Assembly: GCA_963781785.1 (NCBI GenBank)
Contig: CAWAHD010000002.1
Location: 2,294,001-2,358,000, forward strand
Source: CAWAHD01 sp963781785
Lineage (GTDB): Bacteria; Planctomycetota; Planctomycetia; Isosphaerales; Isosphaeraceae
Length of the DNA stretch: 64,000 bases
Reading direction: 5' to 3'
Below the pieces are notes generated by a model that ran no database searches, was not told the DNA's origin, and saw nothing but the letters and a program-made list of their open reading frames with translations. Position numbers and translations under genes: made by a program. Below are positions 10,778-20,779 of this stretch, piece by piece; within the stretch, counting starts at the first letter, position 1, and the number at the start of each line of letters is the position of its first letter.

Positions 10778-11843
10778 AGACGAGCCTCCAGGATTCACGA
10801 ACTCTCTCCGGGGGACGATCCATCCCCGCGATCGGCAGCCGCCCGCGGTTGCCGATCATGCGGTCGCCGGTCACCACGGTCGGTCCTTCTAAAACTTCTG
10901 GCCCTTCACGGCAAGCTCAATCGCGGAATGCCTTACCCGTCAAATGCTGGTCCCGGAGAATCACACCGTTCCCCCGACTCAATGACAGATCCGCTGGCTG
11001 ATGATGACAAAAAACAACGAACTCCTAAAAAAGCGACATCGCGGGGAGCTTTCCCTGTTCATTTTTTAGCACGGGTGGTTTTTCCCTGGTCCGTTCGCGA
11101 GGTTGTGGCCGTAGTAAACCCGGCGAACAAAAACTTCCCAGCCCTCAGGGCAGTCACTCCGGGGACCCACGGTGAGCGAGAACCTTGAACGCGCTGTCCG
11201 CTTCTTCGACAACTCCTTGGGCTACCAAGCGCTAGCCGCTCAACGTTTCAGGCTGTCGCCCCCCCCAGCGGGTCTCCCCACGCCTTGTTGACGACGCATC
11301 TCCGCCCGATCGCCTCGGTGAGGTAGAGCGGCGTCAACGACGCCGTTGCGAGCTCTCTTCATCCATCCGGTCCGCTCAGTGTGTGTGCGGAATCGGTAAG
11401 TCTCGTGCTCTGATTCGATCGGTTTGCGTCTTCTCGGAAGCCTTTCGGTCTTTGTTATGTGTACAGAAACACATTCGTCCGCAATGCAAACGTCGCGTTA
11501 TGGGACACGGTTTCCATTGTTTTCGGAACAATTCGATACGACTCACGAAGCCGAGTGCCGTTTGAGAGGAGCGGGGCAGTGGCCCATTTTTGCATCCCAT
11601 GCAGTATTCCCAATTTACCATTGGAGTTCGATCTGTGTCCCGACAGATCGTCTACACATTACTTCGTCTTTGCCTTTCAGGGGAAAGGGCGACGGTAGTC
11701 TAGGAAAGATCTCGGGTTGGCGCAAGCTTGCTGCGAAGGCCCGTCACTGGAAATGTTTGGCCTCTGATCAGGACAAATTCAAAGAATTCGGAGGAAAAGT
11801 CTATTTAAGACCCACTTTCCTTGCAATTATTTCCGGCACGGAC
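10778..11843. other. about 1.1 kb without a convincing gene
   Basis: The stretch is visibly less GC-rich than the rest, especially 11380-11840. Open frames exist on both strands but none has a good ribosome site, a recognisable domain or a codon pattern like its neighbours. A short perfect inverted repeat GGCGTC-AAC-GACGCC lies at 11330-11344. A reading frame from GTG at 11172 (SENLERAVRFFDNSLGYQ) stops after about 40 codons and could be a gene remnant; I cannot identify it. The left end must contain the promoter of the methyltransferase at 10777. Confidence 0.5.
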
Positions 11844-11873
11844 TTGACAGGGACCTACCTTACATCATTAGAT
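11844..11873 (+). promoter_or_regulatory. sigma70-type promoter P1 of the polysaccharide locus
   Basis: TTGACA at 11844-11849, an 18-nt spacer and TTAGAT at 11868-11873. The same arrangement (TTGACG, 18 nt, TTAAAT) occurs at 21795-21824 upstream of wzm, followed at the same distance by GATGCAGG. The conservation of two hexamers and spacer length in two diverged copies is the main support. Transcription would start near 11880, leaving a ~360-nt leader before the BY-kinase gene. Confidence 0.55.
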
Positions 11874-11880
11874 AGTGTCT

Positions 11881-12055
11881 CGCAATGATGCAGGTGTAGA
11901 CGCAGAGATGCACGGTCCCTTGAGCGCACTGTGATTATGGGCTGGCTGACAAAAGTCGGTCCTAGGCTACATCTAAGAGTCACCCCCCGCCGCTCCGGTG
12001 ACTCTCATCGGTTGAAAACAATGATGGGTAACCGAAGGGGACGGAGTGTGCGCGG
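11881..12055 (+). promoter_or_regulatory. conserved 5' leader, copy 1 (candidate structured RNA or operator region)
   Basis: This region is homologous to 21831-22006. Shared blocks are GATGCAGG (11887), GATGCA (11907), GTCCC (11915), AAGAGTC (11975), the inverted repeat TCGGTT/AACCGA (12008-12013 and 12030-12035, loop 16 nt) and TGCGC (12049). Their order is identical in both copies and the spacing nearly constant. Copy 1 also has its own hairpin, AGAGTCACC (11976-11984) with GGTGACTCT (11997-12005). No known riboswitch was recognised. It could act as a leader RNA or as a set of protein sites. Confidence 0.5.
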
Positions 12056-12128
12056 CGATGGCAGACAAGATTCTGGTGCAGCGATCACGAGTGTCGTCGC
12101 GCAACCGATGGGCACGGAGTGTGCGCGG
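12029..12128 (+). repeat. imperfect direct repeat, two ~26-bp units 73 bp apart
   Basis: Unit 1 (12030-12055) and unit 2 (12103-12128) are identical at about 24 of 26 positions. They share AACCGA, then GG..ACGGAGTGTGCGCGG. A more diverged third unit lies at 21981-22006. Within each unit GG and GC are ten bases apart, the geometry of a sigma54 -24/-12 element, though the match to that consensus is weak. Possible regulator-binding sites. Confidence 0.55.
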
Positions 12129-12241
12129 AATCGAGCAGTGGAGACGTCGAACTCAGCGGTGGACTCCGATCGGATTACCTACGCCAGGACTGATTTCGCA
12201 CAAGCAATTTGTAAATGATGCCGCCCTAAGGTGACCAACGT

Positions 12242-14470
12242 ATGAAATCCATCGCCGGCCAGCCACTCGCTGTTGACGAGCTGACACAAGGTCGAATCGA
12301 GCACGCGCCTTCGTCGAGCCTTCGCGCCGCGGCCGTATCCACCCCTTCCACCCCTTCGGCGACACCCGGCGCGAGCGGCCTGATCAAGGCGTTCCAACGT
12401 CGCTGGCGACTGGCGGTGGGGCTCGCAGTGGTCGCGACACCGATCGTCGTCGCTCTGACCTGGCGTTTCCTTCCGCCCACCAGGTACACCGCCGAAGCAC
12501 TCCTTCTGGTCGAGGAAAAGCAGCCCACTCTCATCACGCCAACCAGGGAATACCGCTCTGACCCAGAAACGGACCACCGGACCCAGTTGGCATTGATCAA
12601 GAGCCTGGTGCTGAGCAAGGCCGTCGCTCAGCCCGAAGTGGCCGAGCTGAACATCATCAAGCAGCAGGGAGACCCGGCCGACTGGCTCGAGCAACAGATC
12701 AAAGCAGATTTCAAAGGCAAGATCCTCAGCCTTGCGATGACCGGTGACAACCCCGACGACGTGACCACGGTGGTGAAGTCCGTGACCCGCGCCTACCTCA
12801 GTGAGGTCGCGAACAAGGAGAAACTTCAGCGGCTCGACCGGAACCGGAGCCTGGAGGAACACTACGAGAAACTCGAGAAACAGCTCGAGTCGAAGCGAAA
12901 AACGCTGAGAGACCTGTCCGCGACGGTGGGCTCGAAGGACAAGCAGACTCTGAGTACGCAGCAACGACTTGCGGTCTCTCGCCAGAGCAAGGCCGAGTCG
13001 GAGCTGCTGGAAACCCAGTCCGATCTGAAGCGCGCCATGGCCGAGCTGAAAGTCTTGCAAAACCGCGAGCAGAAGCGGGGCGCAGCCGATCCAAAGGAAG
13101 AGCCGGCCGCTCCCCTGAGCGACGATGATCTGGAAAAGGCCGTCCAGAGCGACCCTGACCTGCAGGAATTGCTCAGGAAGGAGGACCATCTCCGAGCCGT
13201 CGTTACCAATAACAAGCACGTCGCGCGGAATCCCAGCGATCCGTCGGTCCGGAACCCGCAGAAGGAGCTGATCAGGGTCCAGAAACAACGCCAGGCGTTC
13301 GAGAATCGCTTGCGTTCCGACTTGCAGGCAGAGAAAACAGCGCCTCCCCCGAAGCGCGCCAGAGGGCCGAGTCGAGCTTGGTCCAGCTCGAGGATCAGAT
13401 CGAAGTCATGGCCGGGCTGGAACGCGAACTTCGAGAGGAGGTCGGCAAGTTTTCCGGTGATACTCAAAAGCTGGACTCGCAGGCCCTCGAAATGGAATCG
13501 ATCGAGGCCGAGATCCAGAGCGCCGAGCAGATGGCGAAACTGATCGGCAGCGAGCTCGAGGTGCTCAAGATCGAGTTGCAAGCGCCTGACCGGGTGCGCC
13601 TGATCAAGGAGGCCAAGGCACCACGCCACCTGGACTCGAGCAAGCAGATCAAGCTCACGGCGACGGCCGGGATCGGCGCCTTCGGCGCCATCATCCTCTT
13701 GATCTCGTTCTGGGAGTTCCGTGCCCAGCGGATCGGTTCGCTCGACGAAGTGATCCACGGGCTGGGAATCAAGGTCGTCGGCACCGTGCCCGTGGAACCC
13801 AGAAGGATAACCAGGGCACTTCCCAATCCCGGCAGCCCGCGGGAGCAACTCTGGCAGCACCAGTTGATGGAGTCGGTCGATGCGACCCGCGTCATGCTGG
13901 CGCAACACCGCCCGCACCGAATCGCTCCGCGTGCTGCTGGTCACGAGCGCCGTCGGCGGCGAGGGCAAAACCTCACTCTCCGGTCACATGGCGACCAGCC
14001 TGGCCCGCTCCGGCCAGAGGACCCTCTTGGTCGACTGCGACTTGCGCCGGCCGATGGTGCATCAGATCTACGATCAACCCCCCGGACCGGGCTTCTGCGA
14101 GCTGATTCGCGGCGAGTCAACAGTCAACGACGTCATCCGCCCAACGTCAGTCAACAACCTCTGGGTCATCACGGCCGGCGAATATGACGAACATGCTCTG
14201 TCGGTTCTGGCCCGGCCGGAATCGAGAAGGCTGTTCGATCGGCTGCTCGAACAGTTCGACTTCATCGTCGTTGATTCGGCACCTGTCTTGCCGGTCGCCG
14301 ATACGCTGTTGCTCGGCCAGCACGTGGACGGCGCGCTGTTCTCCATCCTGCGGGACGTGAGTCAGATCCCCAAGATTCAAGCCGCCCGGGAACGAATGAC
14401 GGCGCTCGGGGTCCCGATCCTGGGCGCCGTGCTGTCCGGCACCAATGTCGACACACATTACCGATACTAG
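12242..14470 (+). CDS. Wzz-type chain-length regulator fused to BY-kinase (CpsD/Wzc-like), two frameshifts
   Basis: AAGGTGA lies seven bases before ATG 12242. The N-terminal Wzz part has a first membrane helix near residues 58-78 (LAVGLAVVATPIVVALTW), then a long coiled-coil region (about residues 190-480) and a second helix (TAGIGAFGAIILLISFWEF). The C-terminal BY-kinase domain has Walker A SAVGGEGKTSLSG, Walker A' LLVDCDLRRP and Walker B FIVVDSAPVLPVAD. The frame shifts near 13346-13350 (a C lost from a C run; PPPEARQRAESSL restored) and at 13899-13906 (GC lost; LARNTARTESLRVLL restored). The C-terminus HYRY has few tyrosines for an autophosphorylated tail. It controls length and export of the polysaccharide. 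First gene of the locus. Confidence 0.82.
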
Positions 14471-14570
14471 AAACGACCGTCGGGACCGTTTCTTCTTGTT
14501 GCGAACCACCCAATCACACGAATCGAGCGACCTCTTGACCACGACGACCGTTGCGGAGGAGTACCCCACC

Positions 14571-15329
14571 ATGAGTCTGGTGTCCGAGATGAGTCAGAGC
14601 ACGAATGAGCGGTCGCTGACTGGACCGCAGATCTGCAAATCCACGTTGGATTTTGCCCTCGCCTGCGTTTTGATCTTTCCGGCGGCGCTTGTGACGGGAT
14701 TCGCAGCCATCCTGGTGTACCTGACGTCGCCAGGCCCGCTGATTTACTCTCAGACTCGCCTGGGATTGAACGGCCGACGGTACACGATCTACAAGATTCG
14801 CAGCATGTATCACAACTGCGAGCGGCTCACAGGGCCGCGCTGGTCGACCCCCGGTGACAAACGCGTGACCTGGATCGGCAAGATCCTCCGCGCCACTCAT
14901 ATTGACGAGCTTCCCCAGCTCTGGAACATCATCAAGGGAGACATGAGCCTGGTCGGCCCCAGGCCGGAACGGCCTGAAATCGCGGTCAATCTGGAGCTGG
15001 CAATCCCGTGTTATCGCGACCGCCTGCAGGTTCGCCCCGGCGTGACCGGACTCGCTCAGGTGCAGCTTCCCCCAGACACCGATCTGGAGAGCGTGCGCCG
15101 CAAGGTCGCGTACGACCTCTACTACATCGAGCATCGCAGCATGTGGCTTGACATCAGGCTCATTCTCGCAACAGCGATGGGCATCCTGAGAATTCCGCCT
15201 ACGCTCATCTCCACGCTCCTGGCCATTCCCGACAGCGACACGGTCGAGAGGGCCTACCGCGATCGCTCCGGAGAGATGGACACGATTCCCCAAGGCGTCG
15301 AACCGCGCCCCCGGGCCAATCTGGCATGA
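14571..15329 (+). CDS. undecaprenyl-phosphate sugar-1-phosphate transferase (bacterial sugar transferase family)
   Basis: ATG 14571 follows GGAGGAG by nine bases and is preferred over an upstream ATG at 14445 that overlaps the BY-kinase gene. About 252 residues. One N-terminal membrane helix (residues ~25-48, FALACVLIFPAALVTGFAAI) precedes the catalytic domain. It has SPGPLIYSQTRLGLNGR, YKIRSM, HIDELPQLWNIIKGDMSLVG, PRPERPE and RPGVTGLAQV. These are the WbaP/WcaJ/EpsL-type motifs, including the conserved Asp-Glu pair. It starts glycan assembly by moving a sugar-1-phosphate to undecaprenyl phosphate at the inner membrane. It lacks the long N-terminal region of full-length WbaP. Confidence 0.92.
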   Translation: MSLVSEMSQSTNERSLTGPQICKSTLDFALACVLIFPAALVTGFAAILVYLTSPGPLIYSQTRLGLNGRRYTIYKIRSMYHNCERLTGPRWSTPGDKRVTWIGKILRATHIDELPQLWNIIKGDMSLVGPRPERPEIAVNLELAIPCYRDRLQVRPGVTGLAQVQLPPDTDLESVRRKVAYDLYYIEHRSMWLDIRLILATAMGILRIPPTLISTLLAIPDSDTVERAYRDRSGEMDTIPQGVEPRPRANLA

Positions 15330-15390
15330 TTCATCGGAGCAATCGCGTCTCTTCCACTTGATGCTCGGCCATCAAATCGATTGTCGAGTC

Positions 15391-16695
15391 TCAGAGCGTG
15401 TGTTGGCTGCCGATCTCTCTGATAATTCCGCAGTTGGCCAGGAGGTCGGCGCCCGCTCGAACCAAGTCGAAGTCGACGCCCGACCGCTCGCTGATGTCGA
15501 GCAGCGAGTGTCGGCCGTCTGAGAGCGAAAGCACCCAGAGCATGGCGAGCTGCTTGTTCTGGTCGGCATCACCCATCTCGCGATAGACTCCCCGTTTGCC
15601 CAGTTGCGGCTCACCGTACGGGAACAGGTTCTGATAACAGCGATTTCCCTCGAGGATCTCGATCAATCGACGAAGTGCGTGATACGACTTTGCGAGTTGA
15701 TCGGGATCGACGAACTCCAGGTTATCCGCTGAAGTATGATACTCAGGGAACTGGCCGTGGCGCGCCCGCATGAGCGAACCAACGGCCAGACGAAATCCCG
15801 GGGAATTGAATTGCCGTTCGTCGTATCCGTACGGAAAGAAATCGATGATCGCCGACTGCTCTCCACAATGGCCCAGAACATGGGAAAGCGCGCGGTCAAT
15901 CTCCGCCTGACCATGCCAGCTTCGCTTGTATGTGAGCGGGCTGGCGTCCCCCAGGCAAACGAGCGTGAGGCCGCCACGAACCCGCTCCAAGTGGTCCTTG
16001 TTGCGATCCAGCCAGGTGATCGCCCCGATCGTCCCCGGAATGAACAGAAACCGATAGGAATGTCTCCGGTCGTTCCGATCGAGCATCTGTCGGGCGAGAT
16101 GGGCCGCGACGCTGACTCCGGACAGGTTGTCGTTGCACAACGAGGGGTGGCAGATGTGTGCAGAAATCAGAAACTCGTCCTCCTCTCTACCCGGAACGAC
16201 CAGCTCGCCGTAAGTCAAGGAACCAGGCTCCAGGCTCGAGTCGATGTAGACCTCGTATTCGCCGTCACTCATCTGCCGCAATTGGTTGTGTGACAGGCAA
16301 AAGCCCCACGTCTCTCGATAATACGACGTTCGGTATGGTACCCAATCCGGGTGCTCGGGAATCGTGAAGAGGTGCGCACGCAGGTCCTGAAAGGGCATAG
16401 TGCGGTGGATCGGAACGCTGTAATTCACGACGTGCAAGTTCGAACGCCGGAAGTCAACCACCTTCGTTCCAGAGCAATCCTTGATCCAGGCGTCGCGGAT
16501 GTTCCATTCATTGGGAATGGTCCAGTCGAGGACCGACGTCCCGGAGGCAATTTCATGAACCTGGATGGGGATCAGCCTCTGAATCCGCCCGAGCGTTTCC
16601 CGGAGGCCATTGCCCGTGATGCTGCGGCAGATCGGGTACAGCTCCCGGATGAGATCGTAAATCTCTCCACCGGGTCCTTCGTCAGCCTGACTCAT
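15391..16695 (-). CDS. DUF4910 (M28-like aminopeptidase) domain protein
   Basis: Start at ATG 16695, preceded by GGGGAGG at seven bases; a longer frame begins at 16776 but has no ribosome site. About 434 residues. The family is recognised from YPICRSITGNGLRETL, PNEWNIRDAWIKD, FSLLSH-type text FCLSHNQLRQM, SAHICHPSLCNDNLSG (metal-binding His and Asp), FLFIPGTIGAITWL, RQFNSPGFRLAVGS and EYHTSADN. A winged-helix-like tail begins around residue 370. Related proteins are common in polysaccharide clusters and have an M28 peptidase fold. Their substrate is unsettled and may be an amide or acyl group on a sugar. Encoded against the direction of the cluster. Confidence 0.85.
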   Translation of the reverse strand: MSQADEGPGGEIYDLIRELYPICRSITGNGLRETLGRIQRLIPIQVHEIASGTSVLDWTIPNEWNIRDAWIKDCSGTKVVDFRRSNLHVVNYSVPIHRTMPFQDLRAHLFTIPEHPDWVPYRTSYYRETWGFCLSHNQLRQMSDGEYEVYIDSSLEPGSLTYGELVVPGREEDEFLISAHICHPSLCNDNLSGVSVAAHLARQMLDRNDRRHSYRFLFIPGTIGAITWLDRNKDHLERVRGGLTLVCLGDASPLTYKRSWHGQAEIDRALSHVLGHCGEQSAIIDFFPYGYDERQFNSPGFRLAVGSLMRARHGQFPEYHTSADNLEFVDPDQLAKSYHALRRLIEILEGNRCYQNLFPYGEPQLGKRGVYREMGDADQNKQLAMLWVLSLSDGRHSLLDISERSGVDFDLVRAGADLLANCGIIREIGSQHTL

Positions 16696-17075
16696 TCGTC
16701 GCCTCCCCAGAGCGGTCGACACCGCACCCTTGACCACTCGGTCATGACCGCCGCGGCCTTGGACGAAGAACGACAACTCATATCCACAGCCGACGGTGAA
16801 CCGCGAATCATCCCCTGGAAAACCGCGGACCCGAGAGCTCTAACTCCCAGGCATGCTGTACCCATCATTGTGCCATTTCCACAGTGCCGCAAGCCCGGGC
16901 ACAGTCCTCCATGAAACCGCGGCGTGGCGTCGTGCGCCACTCGTGACGCTGGACCGGGACATGGGAGCGCCCGGTCGTCCGTCTCGTCTTCACCACCGTC
17001 GATGGCCGGACGGCGAAAGGGCAGTGTTCCTGCCGATCGAACGCATCCAACGACTTATCAACCCAGGAGACCCGG
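16696..17075. other. 380-bp divergent intergenic region
   Basis: It separates the minus-strand DUF4910 gene from the plus-strand C-methyltransferase gene and must hold both promoters. I see no clear -35/-10 pair and no copy of the P1/P2 leader. The right end carries AGGAG just before ATG 17076. Confidence 0.5.
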
Positions 17076-18608
17076 ATGAAACCTGACAACGGACTCCCCA
17101 ATAAGCCGATTTCCCGCGACAAAGCGGTCGCCGCCGACCGGAGCTGCAACCAGGGACTCAAGGAAGTCGCCTCCGGCATCCCGTGCCGGAGCTGCGGCGC
17201 CGAGCTGCGATACATCTTCGTCGACCTCGGCATGACACCTCTTTGTGAGACTTACATCACGAAGCAGGAACTGAACCACGTCGAGTACTTTTACCCGCTC
17301 CACGTCTATGTCTGCGACCAGTGCTTCCTCGCACAGCTCGAGGAGTACGTTCCGGTCGAGGAGATCTTCTCCGAATACGCCTACTTTTCGTCGTACGCTG
17401 ATACGTGGGTCGAGCACGCGCGGCGCTACGTCGCGATGGTCACCGAGCGCTTCGCGCTCGGTAGAGAGAGCCAGGTCATCGAGATCGCGAGCAACGATGG
17501 CTACCTGCTCCAGCACTTCGTGCCGCTCGGCGTCCCGTGCCTGGGAATCGAGCCCGCTGCCAACATCGCCAAGGTGACGGCTGACCAGGGAATCCCGACT
17601 CTGGTCAAGTTCTTCAACAAGGGGACCGCCAGCGAGCTGGTCGACCAGGGTATCCAGGCCGACTTGTTGATCGGCAACAACGTGTTTGGACAGGCACCCG
17701 ACCTGAACGACTTCATCGCCGGGATGAAGCTCCTCTTGAAGCCCCAGGGCGTGCTCACCATGGAGTTCGCTTATCTCTTGGAGCTGATGCGTCAGAACCA
17801 GTTTGACACGATCTACCACGAGCACTTCACGTATTTCGCGTTTCTCACGGCGGAACGCGCTTTTGCCCGGCACGGGATTGTACTTTTTGACGTCGACGTG
17901 CTGCCGACGCACGGCGGCTCGTTACGGATCTACGGCCGCCACAAGGGCGATGAAACCAAGCCGGTGACCCCGCGGGTCGAGGCACTCCGGAGCGTCGAAC
18001 GTGCCGCCGGCATCGAGCGGCTCGACTCCTACGCATCGTTCAGCACCCAGGTCAAGGAAACCAAGCGACAGCTTCTCGAGTTCTTGATCGCCGCCCAGCG
18101 CGAAGGGAAGCAAGTCGTGGGCTACGGTGCGCCGGGCAAAGGGAACACGCTGCTCAATTACTGCGGAATCCGCACCGATTTCCTCGACTATACGGTCGAT
18201 CGGAATCCCTACAAGCAGGGCCGGTTCTTGCCCGGCACCTTGATTCCCATCTTCCCGCCCGAGAAGATCCGGGAAACCAAGCCGGATTACGTGCTCATCT
18301 TGCCCTGGAATCTCAAGGACGAGATCATGAAACAGGTCGGGTATATCCGCGAGTGGGGCGGGCGATTCGTGGTGCCCATTCCCGAGCTTCAGATTTACGA
18401 CCCGGCCGATCTCAACTCCGCGGCTGAGCATCGAAACCTGCGCGGCAGAACGGCCACCGCGACTTTTCGAATAACGGAACCCACAAGACCGGGGCGATCG
18501 AATCGCTCGGCACGGCGGCCGGAGCCTGATCGAAATACCGGTCGCTGTCGTTCCTGGCAGGGATGGAGCCCTAGCTCGCCGAATACCGCTCGAACGAGGG
18601 ATCCCTGA
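17076..18608 (+). CDS. sugar C-methyltransferase (TylC3/NovU-like three-domain methyltransferase)
   Basis: AGGAG six bases before ATG 17076. Domain order matches the Methyltransf_13 / 23 / 14 family. Zinc-binding CRSC (near residue 37) and CDQC (near residue 83) come first, followed by the SAM site VIEIASNDGYLLQHF near residue 130. Then come EFAYLLELM, the catalytic-type YHEHFTYF, and the C-terminal nucleotide-fold GYGAPGKGNTLLNY with LILPWNLKDEI. Characterised relatives methylate C3 of dTDP-4-keto-deoxysugars, which fits RfbA and RfbB elsewhere in the locus. The family ends near PELQIYDP. The last ~75 residues here, arginine- and proline-rich, are unlike it and may be read-through after an unnoticed indel. 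Confidence 0.85.
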   Translation: MKPDNGLPNKPISRDKAVAADRSCNQGLKEVASGIPCRSCGAELRYIFVDLGMTPLCETYITKQELNHVEYFYPLHVYVCDQCFLAQLEEYVPVEEIFSEYAYFSSYADTWVEHARRYVAMVTERFALGRESQVIEIASNDGYLLQHFVPLGVPCLGIEPAANIAKVTADQGIPTLVKFFNKGTASELVDQGIQADLLIGNNVFGQAPDLNDFIAGMKLLLKPQGVLTMEFAYLLELMRQNQFDTIYHEHFTYFAFLTAERAFARHGIVLFDVDVLPTHGGSLRIYGRHKGDETKPVTPRVEALRSVERAAGIERLDSYASFSTQVKETKRQLLEFLIAAQREGKQVVGYGAPGKGNTLLNYCGIRTDFLDYTVDRNPYKQGRFLPGTLIPIFPPEKIRETKPDYVLILPWNLKDEIMKQVGYIREWGGRFVVPIPELQIYDPADLNSAAEHRNLRGRTATATFRITEPTRPGRSNRSARRPEPDRNTGRCRSWQGWSPSSPNTARTRDP

Positions 18609-18625
18609 CGCCAAGTGAGGTTGCG

Positions 18626-19569
18626 ATGAACACTTCGATCTTCTTTGACGCTCGCTTGTCCGACGAGGATCGACGTTCCCGGCTCTACGCGGGCGACATC
18701 TTCGTCCTGTCGAAGTCGACCGCCAGCGGCGACCTCGTCGCGCTGGGCCGCAACATGCTGGAAACCGCCTTCGCCCCGCACGACCCTCGGCGGATCCACG
18801 AGTACAAGACGCCCGAGCAGGTCGCCGAGATCCTTTCCAAGCTCAAACCGCAATTCATTCACCACCCGAAGTGCAAGATCCTCCTGCCGGAGATCCTCGC
18901 GGAGAACGGCTGTGATCTCGAAAAGGTTTACTTCGACGTGCCGCGGATGCGTTCGGCTTATCCGCCTTGCTTCCTCCGCTCGGGAATCGCCTACGCCTTC
19001 CATCCGCATCGTGACACGTGGTATTCCGCACCGATGTGCCAGCTCAACTGGTGGATGCCGATCTATCCGCTCGACCCCGACAACTCCATGGGATTTTACC
19101 CGCGCTATTTCGGCGAGCCGGTCCAGAACAACTCCGACGTCTTCAACTACTACGAGTGGAATACCAAGAGCCGAGCAACGGCCGCCCAGCACGTGAAAGC
19201 CGATACGCGCGAACAACCGAAGCCGCAGCAGGAGCTCGACCGCGTGACCGTGCGCTTGCTACCGCCCCCCGGCGCAATCATCGTGTTCTCCGGCGCAATT
19301 GCACGAGACCGTCGAGAACACGTCCGGGGTCGCGCGGTACAGCATCGATTTCCGCACCGTCCACTATGATGACGTCGTGGCGCGGCGCGGCGCACCGAAT
19401 ATCGACTCTCGCTCTACCGGCACCACCATGCGCGACTGATCTTCGAAGTACCGATCTGGCGCATCTGCCTGACGATGTCTTGAAGCTCTACGACGATGGC
19501 ACGGAAGTCGAGGGCCGTCTTCTCTATTTCGGCGAGCGGCTCGCGAGTAATTCGGGGGCCTTGAGCTGA
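18626..19569 (+). CDS. phytanoyl-CoA dioxygenase-like (PhyH, Fe(II)/2-oxoglutarate) protein, two frameshifts
   Basis: GAGG lies five bases before ATG 18626, and the gene is 17 bp after the C-methyltransferase. The likely iron ligands are His and Asp in AFHPHRDTWYSAP, and a distal His in GAQLHETVENTSGVARYS. The frame shifts at 19292-19298. Restoring a GC gives the conserved FSGAQLHET instead of FSGAIARDR. A second shift near 19437 restores LRSTDLAHLPDDVLKLYDDG to the stop at 19569. About 314 residues after repair. It probably hydroxylates a sugar or lipid precursor; coupling to the C-methyltransferase suggests a nucleotide-sugar substrate, which is inference. Confidence 0.65.
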
Positions 19570-19739
19570 GCCGTGTTCTCAGTGGCCTGCTCCCCCGGAA
19601 CTGCCCTCGGCCGAAGCGGGAGTCGTTCGTAAAACCGGCCGCGAACAGCTCGTGAGACGATACCGGCGCGAACCGGGCCGCGTCTGCCTGACGCTCCCGT
19701 CACGATTTGCCATTCGAAAGCTAGAGTATAGAGGCCTGT

Positions 19740-20669
19740 ATGGTTCAGCTTCAACAGCCCCCGTGGGTCTACATGAAGGGAAAGCTCCGCCGCTGGGATG
19801 AGGCCGTATTGCACATTTCCACGGAGGCGGTGACCCGTGGGTTGAACGTCTTCGAAGGGCTCAAGGGCTACTGGCGCCATGACCAGAGCAGCTTCGGGAT
19901 CGTCGCCATGCCACGCCACTTTGCCCGCTTGAAGCAGTCCTCAAAATTGCTCTACATTCCGTGCTTGCTCGGTTTCGAGGAATTTGAGGCAGCTTGCCAT
20001 GAGCTCGTCAAGGCGCTGTACCAGAAGACCAAGGACATGTGGATCCGGGCAACACTCTATGTCGTGGAAGGACACTGGGGCGAAGGAACGGTCGCCGACC
20101 TTGTGCTCACGGCGTACCACCACGAGAAGGCCGTGCCGGAACCAATCGATATCGGGGTCAGCACGTGGCAACGATCGTCTGATCATTCATTGCCGCCCCG
20201 CGTGAAGACCAGCGCCAATTACCAGGTCGCGCGTTTGGCTCGGATCGAGGGGCGGGGCAGGGGTTTTCAGGAAATGATCCTGCTGAACTCATGGGGCCGC
20301 GTCGCGGAGGCAACCGGGGCGTGCGTGCTGATGGTCCGCAATGGTCAGGTCATCACACCTCCCCCATCCGAAGGCCGGTTGGAGAGCATCACTGTTCAGA
20401 TCGTGGCAGAACTCTGCAGATCGTTGGGAATCGATTTCATCGAGAGGCCCATCGATCGCACCGAGCTGTACATAGCCGATGAACTGCGGCTTGCTGGTAC
20501 TCTCGCCGAGATCGTCAAGGTGAGGCGGATTGACGAATACAATCTCCCTGAAGAGTCGCCGGTTCTCACCGCGGTCGCAGATCGATTCTGGGCGGCGGTA
20601 CGTGGAACCGACCCCCATCCCGCTATTGATCTATCGGTCATTTCCAGCGTCAGCGAGCCGCCGTTCTAG
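19740..20669 (+). CDS. class IV PLP-dependent aminotransferase (branched-chain aminotransferase-like)
   Basis: GAGG seven bases before ATG 19740. It has 309 residues, the normal length for the fold. The PLP lysine is in PRVKTSANYQVARLA, with RGLNVFEGLKGYW near the start. EATGACVLMVRNG takes the place of the usual E-GTGxNLF phosphate-binding segment. LAGTLAEIVKVRRID near the C-terminus matches the family GTAAEV pattern. It likely transfers an amino group to or from a 2-oxo acid, or acts as a D-amino-acid or aminodeoxychorismate-type enzyme. Its position suggests supply of an amino acid or amine that decorates the glycan. It is not a DegT-type sugar aminotransferase. Confidence 0.82.
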   Translation: MVQLQQPPWVYMKGKLRRWDEAVLHISTEAVTRGLNVFEGLKGYWRHDQSSFGIVAMPRHFARLKQSSKLLYIPCLLGFEEFEAACHELVKALYQKTKDMWIRATLYVVEGHWGEGTVADLVLTAYHHEKAVPEPIDIGVSTWQRSSDHSLPPRVKTSANYQVARLARIEGRGRGFQEMILLNSWGRVAEATGACVLMVRNGQVITPPPSEGRLESITVQIVAELCRSLGIDFIERPIDRTELYIADELRLAGTLAEIVKVRRIDEYNLPEESPVLTAVADRFWAAVRGTDPHPAIDLSVISSVSEPPF

Positions 20670-20779
20670 CCAGCAGGATCGTGGCTCCTGACAGATCTCT
20701 CTAGGCTCTCGGGTAACTGCGGCCGGACTTTTCGTGGCTGTCCTCGCTCCAGTTGGCTCGTCTTATCAGCGGACAAACG

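Noticed and set aside
11172..11291. Possible transposase or small-protein remnant beginning SENLERAVRFFDNS
   Set aside because: Only about 40 codons, no inverted repeats or target duplication seen, and no family recognised.
11424..11888. Open frame of about 154 codons upstream of P1
   Set aside because: No ribosome site, no domain, unusual composition, and it overlaps the P1 promoter; overlapping open frames of similar length lie in the other phases.
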